From Mycoplasmopsis meleagridis (GTDB lineage: Bacteria; Bacillota_I; Bacilli_A; Mycoplasmatales; Metamycoplasmataceae): a stretch of DNA of 64,000 nt. The notes below the pieces were generated by a model. That model ran no database searches and was not told the origin of the DNA. It saw only the letters and a program-made list of their open reading frames with translations. The stretch spans positions 310,001 to 374,000 of the forward strand of contig NZ_LR215042.1 in assembly GCF_900660695.1 (NCBI RefSeq), given 5' to 3'. The first letter of the stretch is position 1; every line of letters begins with the position of its first letter. Shown piece by piece: positions 19,682 to 29,769 of this stretch. The translations under genes and the position numbers were made by a program.

Positions 19682-21622
19682 ATGTCTAATTCTGTAAAAT
19701 GGAATAAAAATGTAAATCTTCAAGAAAATTTTTATAAAACCTTCTTAAACGAAATTGTAAGATTAGAAAGTGAAGAAGGAATTGAACTTTTTAAAGACTT
19801 TAAGAGAAGCAAACATTATAAACTCCCAAGTTCTGGAAAAGTAGGTTTTAGAGGAAGAACTTTAACAAACCCCCTTGTTAAGATTGGACTAATTAATTCT
19901 GCTAGAAAACTTTCATCTTTAGGTAATAATTATCTTGACTCTAAACTGAAACCGGCAGACGAAATAGAAAAGATATTAGATTTAGACAAAGATAATCTTT
20001 TATACTTTAGACAGTTTATGAAATTACGTATATATGAGCATAATAGCGATAATTATTTTTATAATTATCGATTTGCAATTAAGTTCCTATCAAAATATGA
20101 TGATGTTCCACAAAATAATCTGCTTGCAATTCTAGAATCAATAAAACCCTGTCTATCCAACGACGAACTCGAGGAAATTATTTCTAAATATTCCCAAGTT
20201 CAAAATGGAAATGTTTCATTTGATGAATTCTTTTCTTCTACTTTTTCAAGATATATGATTTCAGAGGAAAAAATTTTAGAAGCAAAAGATATGTTCAACA
20301 ATAAACAATTCTCTGATGAAAATTTTGCAAAATTATTTTCAAATAGAGATAGTAAAAAAACCTCATTACTATATAAAGATTTTGTGCTATTTTTGATAGA
20401 AGCACAAGATAATCCAGAAAATAATGATGTCATTCCCCATTTATATAAACTTTCAAGAAATAGTAAAATAAAAAAGGCTTTTGGAGCTGGAAAAATACCA
20501 ATCAAAATTTCAAAAAATGATACTACAAAAACCTTTTTAAAAAATAATTCAGGCAACCCTTTGTTAGGTAATGATCATTATGGTAAATATCTTCAATTTC
20601 TTTTCAGCAAGAATAATGATTTAATTCATGAATATTCTGATATGGGTAGGCGAGCTTTCCAAGTGACTGGCTTGATTAGTTTTAATAATGGGCTTGCAAA
20701 TCTTAATAATAAATGGATCATTTCTCCTCTTTTAGAAATACTAGGGGATAAGTTTTCTCTATCAGGAAATGACTCATATTTTGAATATGAAGAAAATGAC
20801 GATAGTTTTTGGTTTTCAGATACTACTCTAACCGAAATTTTTTCAATAACAAATAATGAAATTGAAAAATTGTTTGCTATTATCGGAAAGAATTTTAATA
20901 CAAAAAACATCTCCGAAATTTCAAAGTTAATTGAAGATAAACAAGAAAATGAGTTTAGAGAATTTGTAGAAAAAACTTTCCCAAAAGAAAAAATAATAAC
21001 AATTCTTAATAATATTATTGTTAGAAATGATGACGAGGTATTCAACGAAGTAACTGATAACGCCACTATACCAACAATATATGAATATATCCTAACAATA
21101 GCGTGGTATCACATCTCTAAAAATAAATCATTCAAATTGTTAGATACATTTCAAGTCTCTTTAGACGGTAACAAGCTGCCTTTAACTCACAGAGGTAGCG
21201 GTGCTGGTGACATTGAAATCAAGTCTGATGATTACTCTTTACTTATTGAAGCTACACTTATGAACATGAATGCTCAAAAACGTGGGGAGTTAGAACCTGT
21301 AATAAGACATTCCACTAACTTTGCAGTCGATAATCATCCAACAAAGACTCAGACTATTTTCATCGCTAATGAACTTGATGATAACGTATTGAATATTTTT
21401 AGAGCAATGCAATTTGTACAGCTGAACAGCACTTACAATAGTAATATTTCAATAAGTGGATTGAACATATTTGCATTATCTACTAAAGAAATAGTAGATA
21501 TACTAAAAAAAGAAATATGTGATATTGAGATTTTAGAAAAAATAAACTCGAATCTTAATTCCTCCCCTGCTTACATTAACAATGATTGGAGAAATAATAT
21601 TTTATTCGATATTTTCAAATAA
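19682..21622 (+). CDS. AlwI-family type II restriction endonuclease (N-terminally clipped)
   Basis: A 646-residue endonuclease of the AlwI family, which cuts a short distance from GGATC. The conserved region is RGSGAGDIEIKSDDYSLLI (about residues 504-522), followed by EATLMNMNAQKRGELEPVIR. In it the Asp near 509 and the Glu at about 523 fit a PD-(D/E)xK nuclease core. The open frame starts at ATG 19682, which lacks a good Shine-Dalgarno; the native start is probably ATG 19573 with a one-base frameshift at 19651. The clipped protein would lack about 36 residues. The convergent double methylase is its expected partner. All Trp are TGG. GGATC specificity is inferred from the family, not proven here. 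Confidence 0.8.
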   Translation: MSNSVKWNKNVNLQENFYKTFLNEIVRLESEEGIELFKDFKRSKHYKLPSSGKVGFRGRTLTNPLVKIGLINSARKLSSLGNNYLDSKLKPADEIEKILDLDKDNLLYFRQFMKLRIYEHNSDNYFYNYRFAIKFLSKYDDVPQNNLLAILESIKPCLSNDELEEIISKYSQVQNGNVSFDEFFSSTFSRYMISEEKILEAKDMFNNKQFSDENFAKLFSNRDSKKTSLLYKDFVLFLIEAQDNPENNDVIPHLYKLSRNSKIKKAFGAGKIPIKISKNDTTKTFLKNNSGNPLLGNDHYGKYLQFLFSKNNDLIHEYSDMGRRAFQVTGLISFNNGLANLNNKWIISPLLEILGDKFSLSGNDSYFEYEENDDSFWFSDTTLTEIFSITNNEIEKLFAIIGKNFNTKNISEISKLIEDKQENEFREFVEKTFPKEKIITILNNIIVRNDDEVFNEVTDNATIPTIYEYILTIAWYHISKNKSFKLLDTFQVSLDGNKLPLTHRGSGAGDIEIKSDDYSLLIEATLMNMNAQKRGELEPVIRHSTNFAVDNHPTKTQTIFIANELDDNVLNIFRAMQFVQLNSTYNSNISISGLNIFALSTKEIVDILKKEICDIEILEKINSNLNSSPAYINNDWRNNILFDIFK

Positions 21623-21680
21623 TCTCAAGTAATGTAACTAGTCTTTGAAAATAAAAATATCAACCCCCCTCTTCAAATAT

Positions 21681-21727
21681 GATATGTCCCCCTTTTACTG
21701 GTTTACTCAGTAAAAGGGGGACATATC
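21681..21727. terminator. 20-bp perfect hairpin between convergent R and M genes
   Basis: GATATGTCCCCCTTTTACTG (21681-21700) is perfectly repeated inverted at 21708-21727 around a 7-nt loop. It lies between the restriction gene and the converging methylase gene, so it can terminate both. It lacks a T tail on either side, which is unusual for a simple terminator. Confidence 0.6.
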
Positions 21728-21751
21728 AATGTCAAATATTATCTGAGGAAT

Positions 21752-23896
21752 TTATCAATAATTCGTTATTAAAACCTCTTTTGTTTTAGAGGAGCTAGCT
21801 GCAGATTGGTAATTTGAATTATTATAATTATGGTTTAAATAGTGAATTGTGTATTTTTTAGCCCAATCTTCAAGTAGTTTATTTTTTCTTCCATTATGTT
21901 CTAGTACATTTGAAAGAGCAAATTTAATACCCTTTTTATTTAAATTATCCAAACAAGCCAACAAATCTATTTCATCTAATTCAGTCCACCCACCATTTTC
22001 ATTATAAGTGGCAGTTGAAATTAAATAAGGAGGATCCAGATAAACAAAATCATTTATTTTATCTATCTCTTTTAGTAAATCTCTAAAATCTTTATTCATA
22101 AAAACAATATTTCTTTTAGTAACAGTATTCTTGAAGTCTATCAATTTCTGTTCCATTTTTAAGTTGAAATCTCTTTTTCCAACTGGTGTATTATAAAGCC
22201 CTGAATTATTGAATCTAATTTGATTATTGAATGCATAAACTAATAACGTGTAAAAAACTAAATTCTCATTATCTTTTATATTTCCTTCATTGTAATCTTT
22301 TCTTAACTGTAAATAAGATTTTTCATTTACGCTCTTTAGTCCAATAGATGAATTAACGTTATAATAACTATATCCATATTTTTTTGTATTAGATAACTTA
22401 TATCTAGTGATTAATTTCTCGACACCTTCTATTACCTTATAAATATCTTCCGTATCTAAATATTTTAATAAGTTGACAATATGTTCATCAATGTCATTAA
22501 TAACAACCTTATTAGCTTCTATATTTATAGCTACATTTGCTCCTCCAGAAAAAACATCATAAAAAGTGTCTATTTTCCTAGGAAATAAAGGTAATATCTG
22601 TTTTAATAATTTATATTTTCCTCCGGAATAATTGATTGGAGACTTAACATATTTTTTTTCATTTATTGTACATAAATACAATAATTCTTTATGATTCTTA
22701 ATATTAGTTTTTCCCGTTGTAAACACCTTAAATGACGTTTCGAATATCTTTACATCCCCTCTTTTCTGAAGCGATGAAATTATCTCATCATTTGAAATTT
22801 TGGCATTAGAACGTCCATTACCTTTTTTCGCCATATTATTGTACGAAACTAAAATATATTTTGCGTTAATATTTTCAATAAGATCATCAAATGCTTTTGG
22901 CGCTAAGTTTGTTGAATAGGCTGATTTTATATTTTCTCTATTAACCATCTTTCTAGCAACACCTATGACTTCCGGTTTTTCCCAGTTTACTATATTCTCT
23001 AATAAATGATAAGCATCTCCATATTGTCTAGAATTATAGGGAGTATCTATGTAAACTAAATCAGCATAAATTTTTCTCACTAATTCATTTGCATCTTCAC
23101 AATATATTGAATTGTTTTTATTTGCCTCTAAATGTGGAACTTTTAAAAGCAAAGGTTGATATGAATCCATTTTCTTTCTATAGGCATCATAATGTCCAAC
23201 GGTATTAGCTACCTTATCCATAGCATAAATTAATGATGTTAATAGAATAGATTTTTCTCTATCGTTAATATCTACTGTTTCAATTTTTTCTCTTATATAA
23301 CCAATTTTTCTAGCATTATCCAATGAAAAATACTTATTACCAAAATTAATTGAAACATAATTGTCTTCTGAGGGTTTAGATAAATTAAATTCTCTAATTA
23401 ACTTTTTAATTTTATCCATATCTACAAAATCATCACTAAACCAAGTTTTATATACCACAAGATTTGAAGTCAATATATCATTTACAATAATTTTTTTTCC
23501 ACTCTTTTTAAAATAGTCAGCTACAACTCCAGTACCAGCAAAAATATCTGCAACACTTTCTACTCCACACGTATATTTTGCTACTATTTCTCCAATAAAA
23601 TCCAATAGTTTTTGCTTAGATCCCAAATATCTTCGATTCGAAATTAACAATTCTTCATCTTCTGAGTAAGTTTCGCACATATCGATTTTATTATATTTCT
23701 TTTCAATAACATTCCTTAAATTAACTTCATCTTCTATAGACCATGTAAACCAATTTCTAAAACTTTTACTCGGTGCTTTCAATAACCCTGTAGATATCCA
23801 ATTGTGAATTGTTTGTCGTGTTATACCATATTCTGCTTCAATTTGTCTTGTTGTCTTATATTTTTGAGAGCACAAATTAAACCTACAAATTTTCAT
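21752..23896 (-). CDS. Fused double DNA adenine methylase (D12 class) with N-terminal helix-turn-helix
   Basis: A 714-residue protein: a MerR-like helix-turn-helix (TTRQIEAEYGITRQTIHNWI, residues 15-34), then two D12-class adenine methyltransferase domains. Domain 1 has motif I-like FAGTG at 119-123 and the catalytic DTPY at 284-287. Domain 2 has FSGG at 449-452 and DPPY at 621-624. A type IIS enzyme with an asymmetric site needs both strands methylated by separate activities, so a fused pair fits an AlwI-like partner (GGATC; compare M.FokI). Its native stop is TGA (21755-21757) followed directly by TAA; in this host TGA adds one Trp before the TAA. Trp is otherwise TGG. Confidence 0.85.
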
Positions 23897-23923
23897 ATAT
23901 ATGCATCTAATTACTTTACAAGT

Positions 23924-23932
23924 ATTATACCA
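23924..23932 (-). promoter_or_regulatory. Extended -10 promoter of the methylase gene
   Basis: On the minus strand TGGTATAAT, an extended -10 (TGnTATAAT), lies about 28 bp upstream of the methylase ATG. No clear -35 is seen. Confidence 0.5.
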
Positions 23933-24142
23933 TATGTTCCAGTAGAGTATCTACAATTTTTATTCCCAATTCATGACTAGTTTGTTGCTTCAATTTTAAT
24001 GTATACTCCTTGTTCAATATGAGCCTTAAATTCAAATATAAACTTCTACAATTTCAAAAAAATTTTCTTTCCTTTAATGAAACTTTAATGTTACTTAAAA
24101 AAATATATATTAAAATTAAAAGGATCTACTTAGAGGATAAAT

Positions 24143-25156
24143 ATGAAAAATATTGAAAAATATGTTGCCACTTATTTTCTTAAAACAAGAGAGATAATTA
24201 GTAAATATAAACCAGATAATATTATTAAGTTACAATTTTTTCAAAGAAAAGATCATGCTCTTTTAGGTGGCATGAACGAAGTATTAGAATTGCTAGAAAA
24301 ATATACAAATACTTCAAACTATATTATTAGATATCTTGAAGAAGGAACTTTAATAAAAAATAATGAAATAGTTCTAGAATTAGAAGGAAAATACCAAGAT
24401 TTTGGCATTTTAGAAGGTGTAATTGACGGTATTTTATCTAGATCTACTTCTATAGCAACTAATGCATATGATTGTGTGCAAGCAGCCAAAGGAAAACCAA
24501 TTATTTTTATGGGTGATAGAATGGATCACTACTTAATGCAAGAAAGAGATGCTAACGCAGTTAGATTAGCAGGAGTAGAAATTATGTCAACAGAAGCACA
24601 AACATTAGCAAAATCTTTTGTTGAACCTTTTGGATCCTATCCGCACGCACTAATACAAAATTTTAAGGGTGATATTAAAAAAGTAACCAAAGCTTACTAT
24701 GAAACTTTTCCTAATGAACAAATTATTTCTTTAATTGATTATCATAACGATGTTATTAATGATGCTAAACTTTCCTATGAAGCAATAGGAGATAAACTCT
24801 GAGGAGTAAGAGTGGATACTTCTAGAGGTGTTAAAGATCATATGTTTGATAATTTAGAAAATGATGAAAAATATTATGGTGTAAATATTGAACAAATTAA
24901 AAACTTAAGAAAAGCATTAGATGAAATGGGTGCTACAAAAACTAAAATAGCTGTTTCATCAGGCTTTACAGCAGAAAAAATAGCACAATTTGAAAAAGCT
25001 AATGCTCCTGTAGATTTTTATGGTGTTGGCCAAGCAATTTATAAAATAGAATGCTTTTTTTCTGCTGATGCTACAGTTTTAAATGGCCATAATGAAGCTA
25101 AAGAAGGAAGATATTATCGCGAAAATAAAAAATTAAAAATTTATAAGAGTAAATAA
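24143..25156 (+). CDS. pncB: Nicotinate phosphoribosyltransferase
   Basis: A 337-residue nicotinate phosphoribosyltransferase-type enzyme, making nicotinate mononucleotide for NAD salvage. Recognisable parts are the N-terminal YFLKTREIISKYKPDNIIKL, the GDRMDHYLMQERDANAVRLAG region, the FGSYPHALIQNFKGD stretch, and the loop with GVRVDTSRGVKDH and DFYGVGQAI near the phosphate-binding site. A TGA at 24800 encodes Trp and joins the two parts. The start follows AGAGGATAA. It is the first native gene right of the island. Length is typical of the short mycoplasma form. Confidence 0.9.
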
Positions 25157-25157
25157 A

Positions 25158-25874
25158 ATGTACAATGTTGGTTTATCACTTCTCTACAATATTATTTTCT
25201 TTCTAGTTGGTTATATTTTTATAGGTTCTCTAAATACTTCAATCATTTTAAGTAAATGAAAAAGAAAAGATGATGTTAGAAATTATCACAGCAAAAATGC
25301 TGGTGCTACTAATAGCTTAAGAACTTATGGCAAAAAATTTGCTTTAATTGTCTTTTTAATTGATTTTTTTAAAGTAATTTTGAGCGTTCTTATTGCTGCT
25401 TTAATTATTAATTTAGCTATTAATAAGAGTAATTATAAAGTTTTTGTTTCACCACAAATTATAGCTTTAGGTATTATCATCGGTCATATTTTTCCTTGTT
25501 GATTTAAATTTAAAGGTGGCAAAGGAGTAGCTTGTTCTGCTGCTTTGATATTAACAATTAATTTAGTTGCTTTTCTTATTGCCGCTTTAATTTTTTGATC
25601 AATTGCTTTAACTAAAAAAATTGTTTCCTTAGCTTCTATTTCTGTAGCTTTGGCAACTATTCCTTTTATTTTCATTCCTTGAATGACGCAAGGCATTTTA
25701 GGTTTTTGAATTAATAATGTTGCGTTTAATCCTTATTTAACGCCTTTAAGTAAATTTTGATTTATCAGTCCTTTAATTTATTTAATAGCCTCACTATTAG
25801 TAGTTATTATGCATTATGAAAATATTAAAAGAATAATTAATGGCAAAGAAAAACAACTAAAAATAAAAAAATAA
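25158..25874 (+). CDS. plsY: Glycerol-3-phosphate acyltransferase PlsY
   Basis: A 238-residue membrane protein of the PlsY family, which acylates glycerol-3-phosphate from acyl-phosphate, the first step of phospholipid synthesis. Visible motifs are GSLNTSIILSK (motif 1 region), HSKNAGATNSLRTYGKK (motif with Asn-Ala-Gly-Ala-Thr-Asn) and GHIFPCWFKFKGGKGVAC (GGKGVA motif, where Trp is TGA). Several membrane helices surround them. It begins 1 nt after the pncB stop, so they form an operon. It ends in a terminator shared with the converging gene. Confidence 0.92.
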
Positions 25875-25888
25875 GCTTAGACTTATTT
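25869..25888. terminator. Terminator between plsY and the pseudouridine synthase gene
   Basis: Hairpin AAATAAG CTTAGA CTTATTT with flanking A and T runs, overlapping the plsY stop and close to the opposing stop. Confidence 0.7.
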
Positions 25889-25890
25889 TT

Positions 25891-26546
25891 TTATATCAAA
25901 TCCTCTTTTTTAACAAATTTATATTCTTTAGGTCTTAAATTTTGATCTAAAACTAATTTACCAAATTGTATTCTATGCAAATTTACTACTTCATAATTTA
26001 AAGCTTTAAACATTCTTTTAATTTGATGATATTTACCTTCAAAGAGAGTTAGATACATTTTTAAATCATTTATTTTTTCAACTTTACATTCCTTAGTATA
26101 TTCATTCTTGCCTATAAAAAGGCCTTTTTCAATTATTTTTATATATATTTTTTTAAAATGTGTCTTTTAGCAGAAGTTAAAAAATGGTTTAATGACCCGT
26201 CATTAGAAAGAATAATTAAACCAGTAGTATCTTTATCTAAGCGTCCAAAAGTATTTAAATTTTTAATATTTCTTATTTCTTTGTCTAATAAATCATAAAC
26301 TAACTTATTATGATTATCTTGGTGAGAACAAACATAATCTTTAGGTTTATTTAAAGCAATATAGAAATATTTATCTGTCATATAGCTTATTTCATTAATT
26401 TTTAATTTATCTTTTTCTAGATCAAAATTATAAGTTGCTGAATCAATAATTTTTTCATTAATTTTAATTTGTTTTGTTTTTATTAACTTTTTAGCTTCTT
26501 TTCTTGAATAGGAGGAATAATTACTTATTACTTTGAGAATATTCAT
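25891..26546 (-). pseudogene. RsuA/RluB-type pseudouridine synthase, frameshifted at a TA repeat
   Basis: The 5' part (26139-26546) has an S4 domain ([20 protein letters not shown]) and the catalytic region with the key Asp in FGRLDKDTTGLIILSNDG. The frame then hits TAA inside a TATATAT tract at 26141-26147. Removing one TA unit continues without a stop through EKGLFIGKNEYTKEC, YLTLFEGKYHQIKRMF and the end at 25891-25893, a normal RsuA-family C-terminus. The enzyme would modify rRNA. It overlaps the obg stop by one base (TAATG). Either a two-base slip in a dinucleotide repeat has inactivated it, or it is phase variable, or it is a sequencing error. Confidence 0.8.
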
Positions 26547-27808
26547 TAAAAACTACCATCTCATTCGAATTCATAATCAAATATTCTAACAGTATCGCCT
26601 TTTTGAATATTTAATTTTAATAATTCGTCTCAAATACCTAAATTTTTTAATTTTTGATTGAATCTAAGTAAATTATCATAAGTATTAATAGGATATTTTT
26701 CATAAATATATTGCACTTGAGGGCCAATAATTTCAAAAAAACCTAAATAAGGATTTAAGATTTTATACTCTTCTGCTAATTTAATTTCTATTTCTTCTTC
26801 TTTTTCCTCTAAAATAGGCATTTTTTTATTAGCTTCTAATAAATTTCAAATAGCTTTTTTTACTTTGTCAAAATTTTTATTTTCTAAAGCACTAATAGCA
26901 ACTATTTTTAAATTAGGATATTTATTGATAAATTTAGCATAATTAGCTTGGAAAGGTTCTAAATCATTTTTATTTGCAATAATTAATTGCGCTTTTTTTT
27001 CTAAGTTAAAACTATAGTTTTTTAATTCATTATTTATTGTTTCATAATCTTCAAGAGGATTTTTTTCTAATGAACCAAAATCAATAACATGAACTATAAC
27101 ACGACATCTTTCAATGTGTTTTAAAAATTGAATTCCCAAACCTTTGCCTAATGATGCGCCTTTAATTAAACCTGGTAAATCTGCTAATGTAAAAGAATGA
27201 TCGTGGTATTTTACTAAGCCTAATTGCGGAATTAAAGTAGTAAATTCATAATCAGCAATTTTAGCCTTAGCATTGGATAAAGCACTTAATAAAGTACTTT
27301 TACCAGCACTAGGTTTACCTACTATTCCTACATCAGCCATAACTTTAAGAACAATTTTAGCTTCAAAATGTTCACCTTTGGAGCCATTTTCGCAAATTCT
27401 AGGAGCAGTATTTTTAGGTGATTTAAATTTTAAATTTCCTCTACCACCAATTCCGCCTCTAGCTATTAAATATTCTTTAGCTTCAACTACATCAGCAATT
27501 ACTTTATCATCTTTATAAACAATTGTGCCTAAAGGTACTTTGATGTAAGTGTCTTTACCTGCTGCACCGTAGAGATTTTTAGCTCCTCCATTAACACCAT
27601 CCTGTGCGGTTATTTTTTTATTACCATAAAGAGAAAGTAAAGTATTTTTTCCAGCATCACCGACAAAATAAATATTTCCACCTCTGCCACCATCTCCTCC
27701 GTCAGGGCCACCTTTATCAACGTGCGCTTCACGACGAAAAGATATCATACCATTACCACCTTTGCCGGCTTGCAAAGTTATTTTTAATTGATCTATAAAA
27801 CGTGCCAT
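26546..27808 (-). CDS. obg: GTPase Obg/CgtA
   Basis: A 420-residue Obg GTPase involved in 50S ribosome assembly and stress control. The glycine-rich N-terminal Obg fold is visible ([26 protein letters not shown]). The G domain has G1 [10 protein letters not shown]3 DLPG and G4 NKND. The C-terminal OCT domain ([18 protein letters not shown]) is joined by a TGA-encoded Trp at 26843, and a second TGA is near the end. It overlaps the following pseudouridine synthase gene by one base. Confidence 0.95.
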
Positions 27809-27864
27809 AAATTTCCTAACTAACTTTTAATATTTTATATTATTGTTATTTAAAAGAAATTAGA

Positions 27865-27885
27865 AAACACGCTTGAAGCGTGTTT
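27865..27885 (-). terminator. Terminator at the end of the surface-protein array
   Basis: AAACACGC with GCGTGTTT around TTGAA, followed by T's on the minus strand, just after the last paralogue and before obg. Confidence 0.7.
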
Positions 27886-27893
27886 ATAAATTA

Positions 27894-28163
27894 CTATTTT
27901 TTCTTAGCCAAAATATAAATTACTAAGCCAACAACTACAAAGAATAAAACACCTGTAGTAGTAGAAGTAGCTATTAAGGCAATTTTATTTTTATCGTTTT
28001 CTTTAACTACTGAATTATTATTAGTTGTAGGTTTTTGTTCTTCGTTAGTAACTGAATTTTTATCAGTAGAAGGATTTTGTTCAGAAGAAGTTTTGTTAGA
28101 AATATTTTCATCACTAGAAGTATCTGGTTTTTCACTAGAAGAAGAGTTTTGAGTAGAAGAGTT
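27894..28163 (-). pseudogene. Orphaned stalk and membrane anchor of the last array member
   Basis: In the same frame as the preceding CDS, 89 codons continue after the stop at 28164-28166 and keep the full family C-terminus: a Ser/Asn/Glu stalk, then KIALIATSTTTGVLFFVVVG and LVIYILAKKK before TAG. Only the TAA separates it from the rest. In the sister gene the same position is CAA (Gln), so a single C-to-T change explains it. Confidence 0.85.
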
Positions 28164-29657
28164 TTATTCAGAATTATTTTTTTCTTCACTAGCAGCTAAC
28201 TTATTTTGAATTGAAGCTAAATTATTTTCTAATTCACTAATTTTTCTATTCTTTTCATCGAGTTGTGTTTTTAAATCTGCTATTTCATTATTTTTAGTTG
28301 CTAAGTCATTATCTTTAGTTTCAATTTGTTGATTTAAATTAGCAATTGTTTGTTCATTTTCTTTATCTTTTTTGGTTAATTTTTGAACTTCTTCTTCAAG
28401 TAATTGCACCAAAGTATTTGAATAAGCATTAGCTAACAATTGAATAGGGGGCTCAACTTCATATTCGCTGTGTGAGCTTATTTTATAGTCATTTTTAACT
28501 TTATCATAAATCGAATTAGCTTTTTCAATTAATTTAGTTTTTATCTCACCAGTAGCTAATTTTAAAGTCTCATTTATTTGTTTAGCACTATAATATTCGG
28601 CAGCTAATGATGTTGTAAATTCATTTAACTGTAAAGTTTTAGAAACAGCTGTGCGGTAATCTCTTTTTTTAATTGCTTCATCAGCTTCTTTAACTAATTC
28701 ATTACATGCATCAAATAAAAATCCTGTACTAACTGTTCCTATTTTTAACAAACTTATGTTGGTAGCTTCATTAATTGCTTTTAATTCTTTAGTTATTTTA
28801 TCAACTGTTTGAATCATATTGTTTTTAATGTAATTTATTGAAGCTATTAAAAGACCTTTGATCTTATTTTCTTCTGATAATTGTTCAGTTTTTACCTCAC
28901 CAGTAGGGCTATTGGTAGCAGAAGTAGATTCTGTTGAAGAAGCTGTTTCTTCTGTTTGAGTTGAAGTACTTATTTTATTATTTTTTTCTTCAATACTTTG
29001 TTTAACTTTAGTTAGTTCATCACCTAAATATTTAATTGCTGTTTCGTCATAAGCATTAGCTATTAATTTTACTGGTGGAAATAAATTATTATTAGCGTTA
29101 TGATTTGATAAATTAAATTGTTTTTTAGTATTTTCATAAATATTACTTGCTTGAGAAGCTAAATATGATCTTAAATCTTTATCACCATTTTTTAATAATT
29201 CATTTAAATGTTTAGCAGCATAATATTCTGTGGCAAGATCAGAATAAATTGACATAAATTCACTATTATTTTTTAGTAGTTCAGGATACATAGAATTTAT
29301 TTGTTTCGATTGAACAAGTGTGTTAAAAGTTCTAGTAAGTTCGCTTACTTTAACAAAAAGTCCGCCCAAATATTCTTTACCTATTTTTTCAGTATCAATT
29401 TGGTAATTATTTTGAATATCAGCTAATAAAAGCGTAATGTTATTTAAAGTTTGTAAACTCAATTTATAAAAATTCACAGTTGAATTAGCAGTATTATTTA
29501 TCAATTGATTAAGAGCACTATTATTACTTGTATTTTGACTTTGATTTGACGATGTTGAAGAATTATTATTTGTAGTAGAATCGGCTTGACTAATAAAAAA
29601 AGGTAAAGTAGCTAACGAAGAAACTATAGGTAAGGAAAATAGATATTTCTTTTTCAT
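28164..29657 (-). CDS. Array surface protein 1, truncated by a nonsense codon
   Basis: A 497-residue member of the seven-gene array, the most downstream. It has a signal peptide (MKKKYLFSLPIVSSLATLP), two related helical units (about residues 45-215 and 270-435) and a coiled coil (about 430-490, KENEQTIANLNQQIETKDND). It stops at TAA 28164, before the stalk and the membrane anchor. Apart from the end it is almost identical to the next member at 29770, which points to a recent tandem duplication or gene conversion. Without the anchor the protein may be secreted, if expressed. The homopolymer block at 29658-29765 lies upstream. Function is unknown. Confidence 0.8.
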   Translation of the reverse strand: MKKKYLFSLPIVSSLATLPFFISQADSTTNNNSSTSSNQSQNTSNNSALNQLINNTANSTVNFYKLSLQTLNNITLLLADIQNNYQIDTEKIGKEYLGGLFVKVSELTRTFNTLVQSKQINSMYPELLKNNSEFMSIYSDLATEYYAAKHLNELLKNGDKDLRSYLASQASNIYENTKKQFNLSNHNANNNLFPPVKLIANAYDETAIKYLGDELTKVKQSIEEKNNKISTSTQTEETASSTESTSATNSPTGEVKTEQLSEENKIKGLLIASINYIKNNMIQTVDKITKELKAINEATNISLLKIGTVSTGFLFDACNELVKEADEAIKKRDYRTAVSKTLQLNEFTTSLAAEYYSAKQINETLKLATGEIKTKLIEKANSIYDKVKNDYKISSHSEYEVEPPIQLLANAYSNTLVQLLEEEVQKLTKKDKENEQTIANLNQQIETKDNDLATKNNEIADLKTQLDEKNRKISELENNLASIQNKLAASEEKNNSE

Positions 29658-29708
29658 ATTAAAAAATAAAAACTTTCTTAAATTTGCATTAAAAGTTTAG
29701 CTTTTTGC

Positions 29709-29727
29709 AAAAAAAAAAAAAAAAAAA
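29709..29727 (-). promoter_or_regulatory. T19 tract upstream of array protein 1
   Basis: A 19-bp homopolymer (T on the coding strand), 51 nt from the start codon, just after an AAGTGCC..GGTGCTT hairpin. It is the longest tract in the array. Confidence 0.65.
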
Positions 29728-29769
29728 GCACCTCATAATGGTTTTTGGCACTTTTTGTTTTAAATAGCT

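Noticed and set aside
14311-24110. AT-rich AAAAATATATA-like direct repeat at both island ends as an attachment site
   Set aside because: Short A/T-only matches are expected by chance in this genome. No integrase, transposase or convincing inverted repeats were seen, so borders are left approximate.
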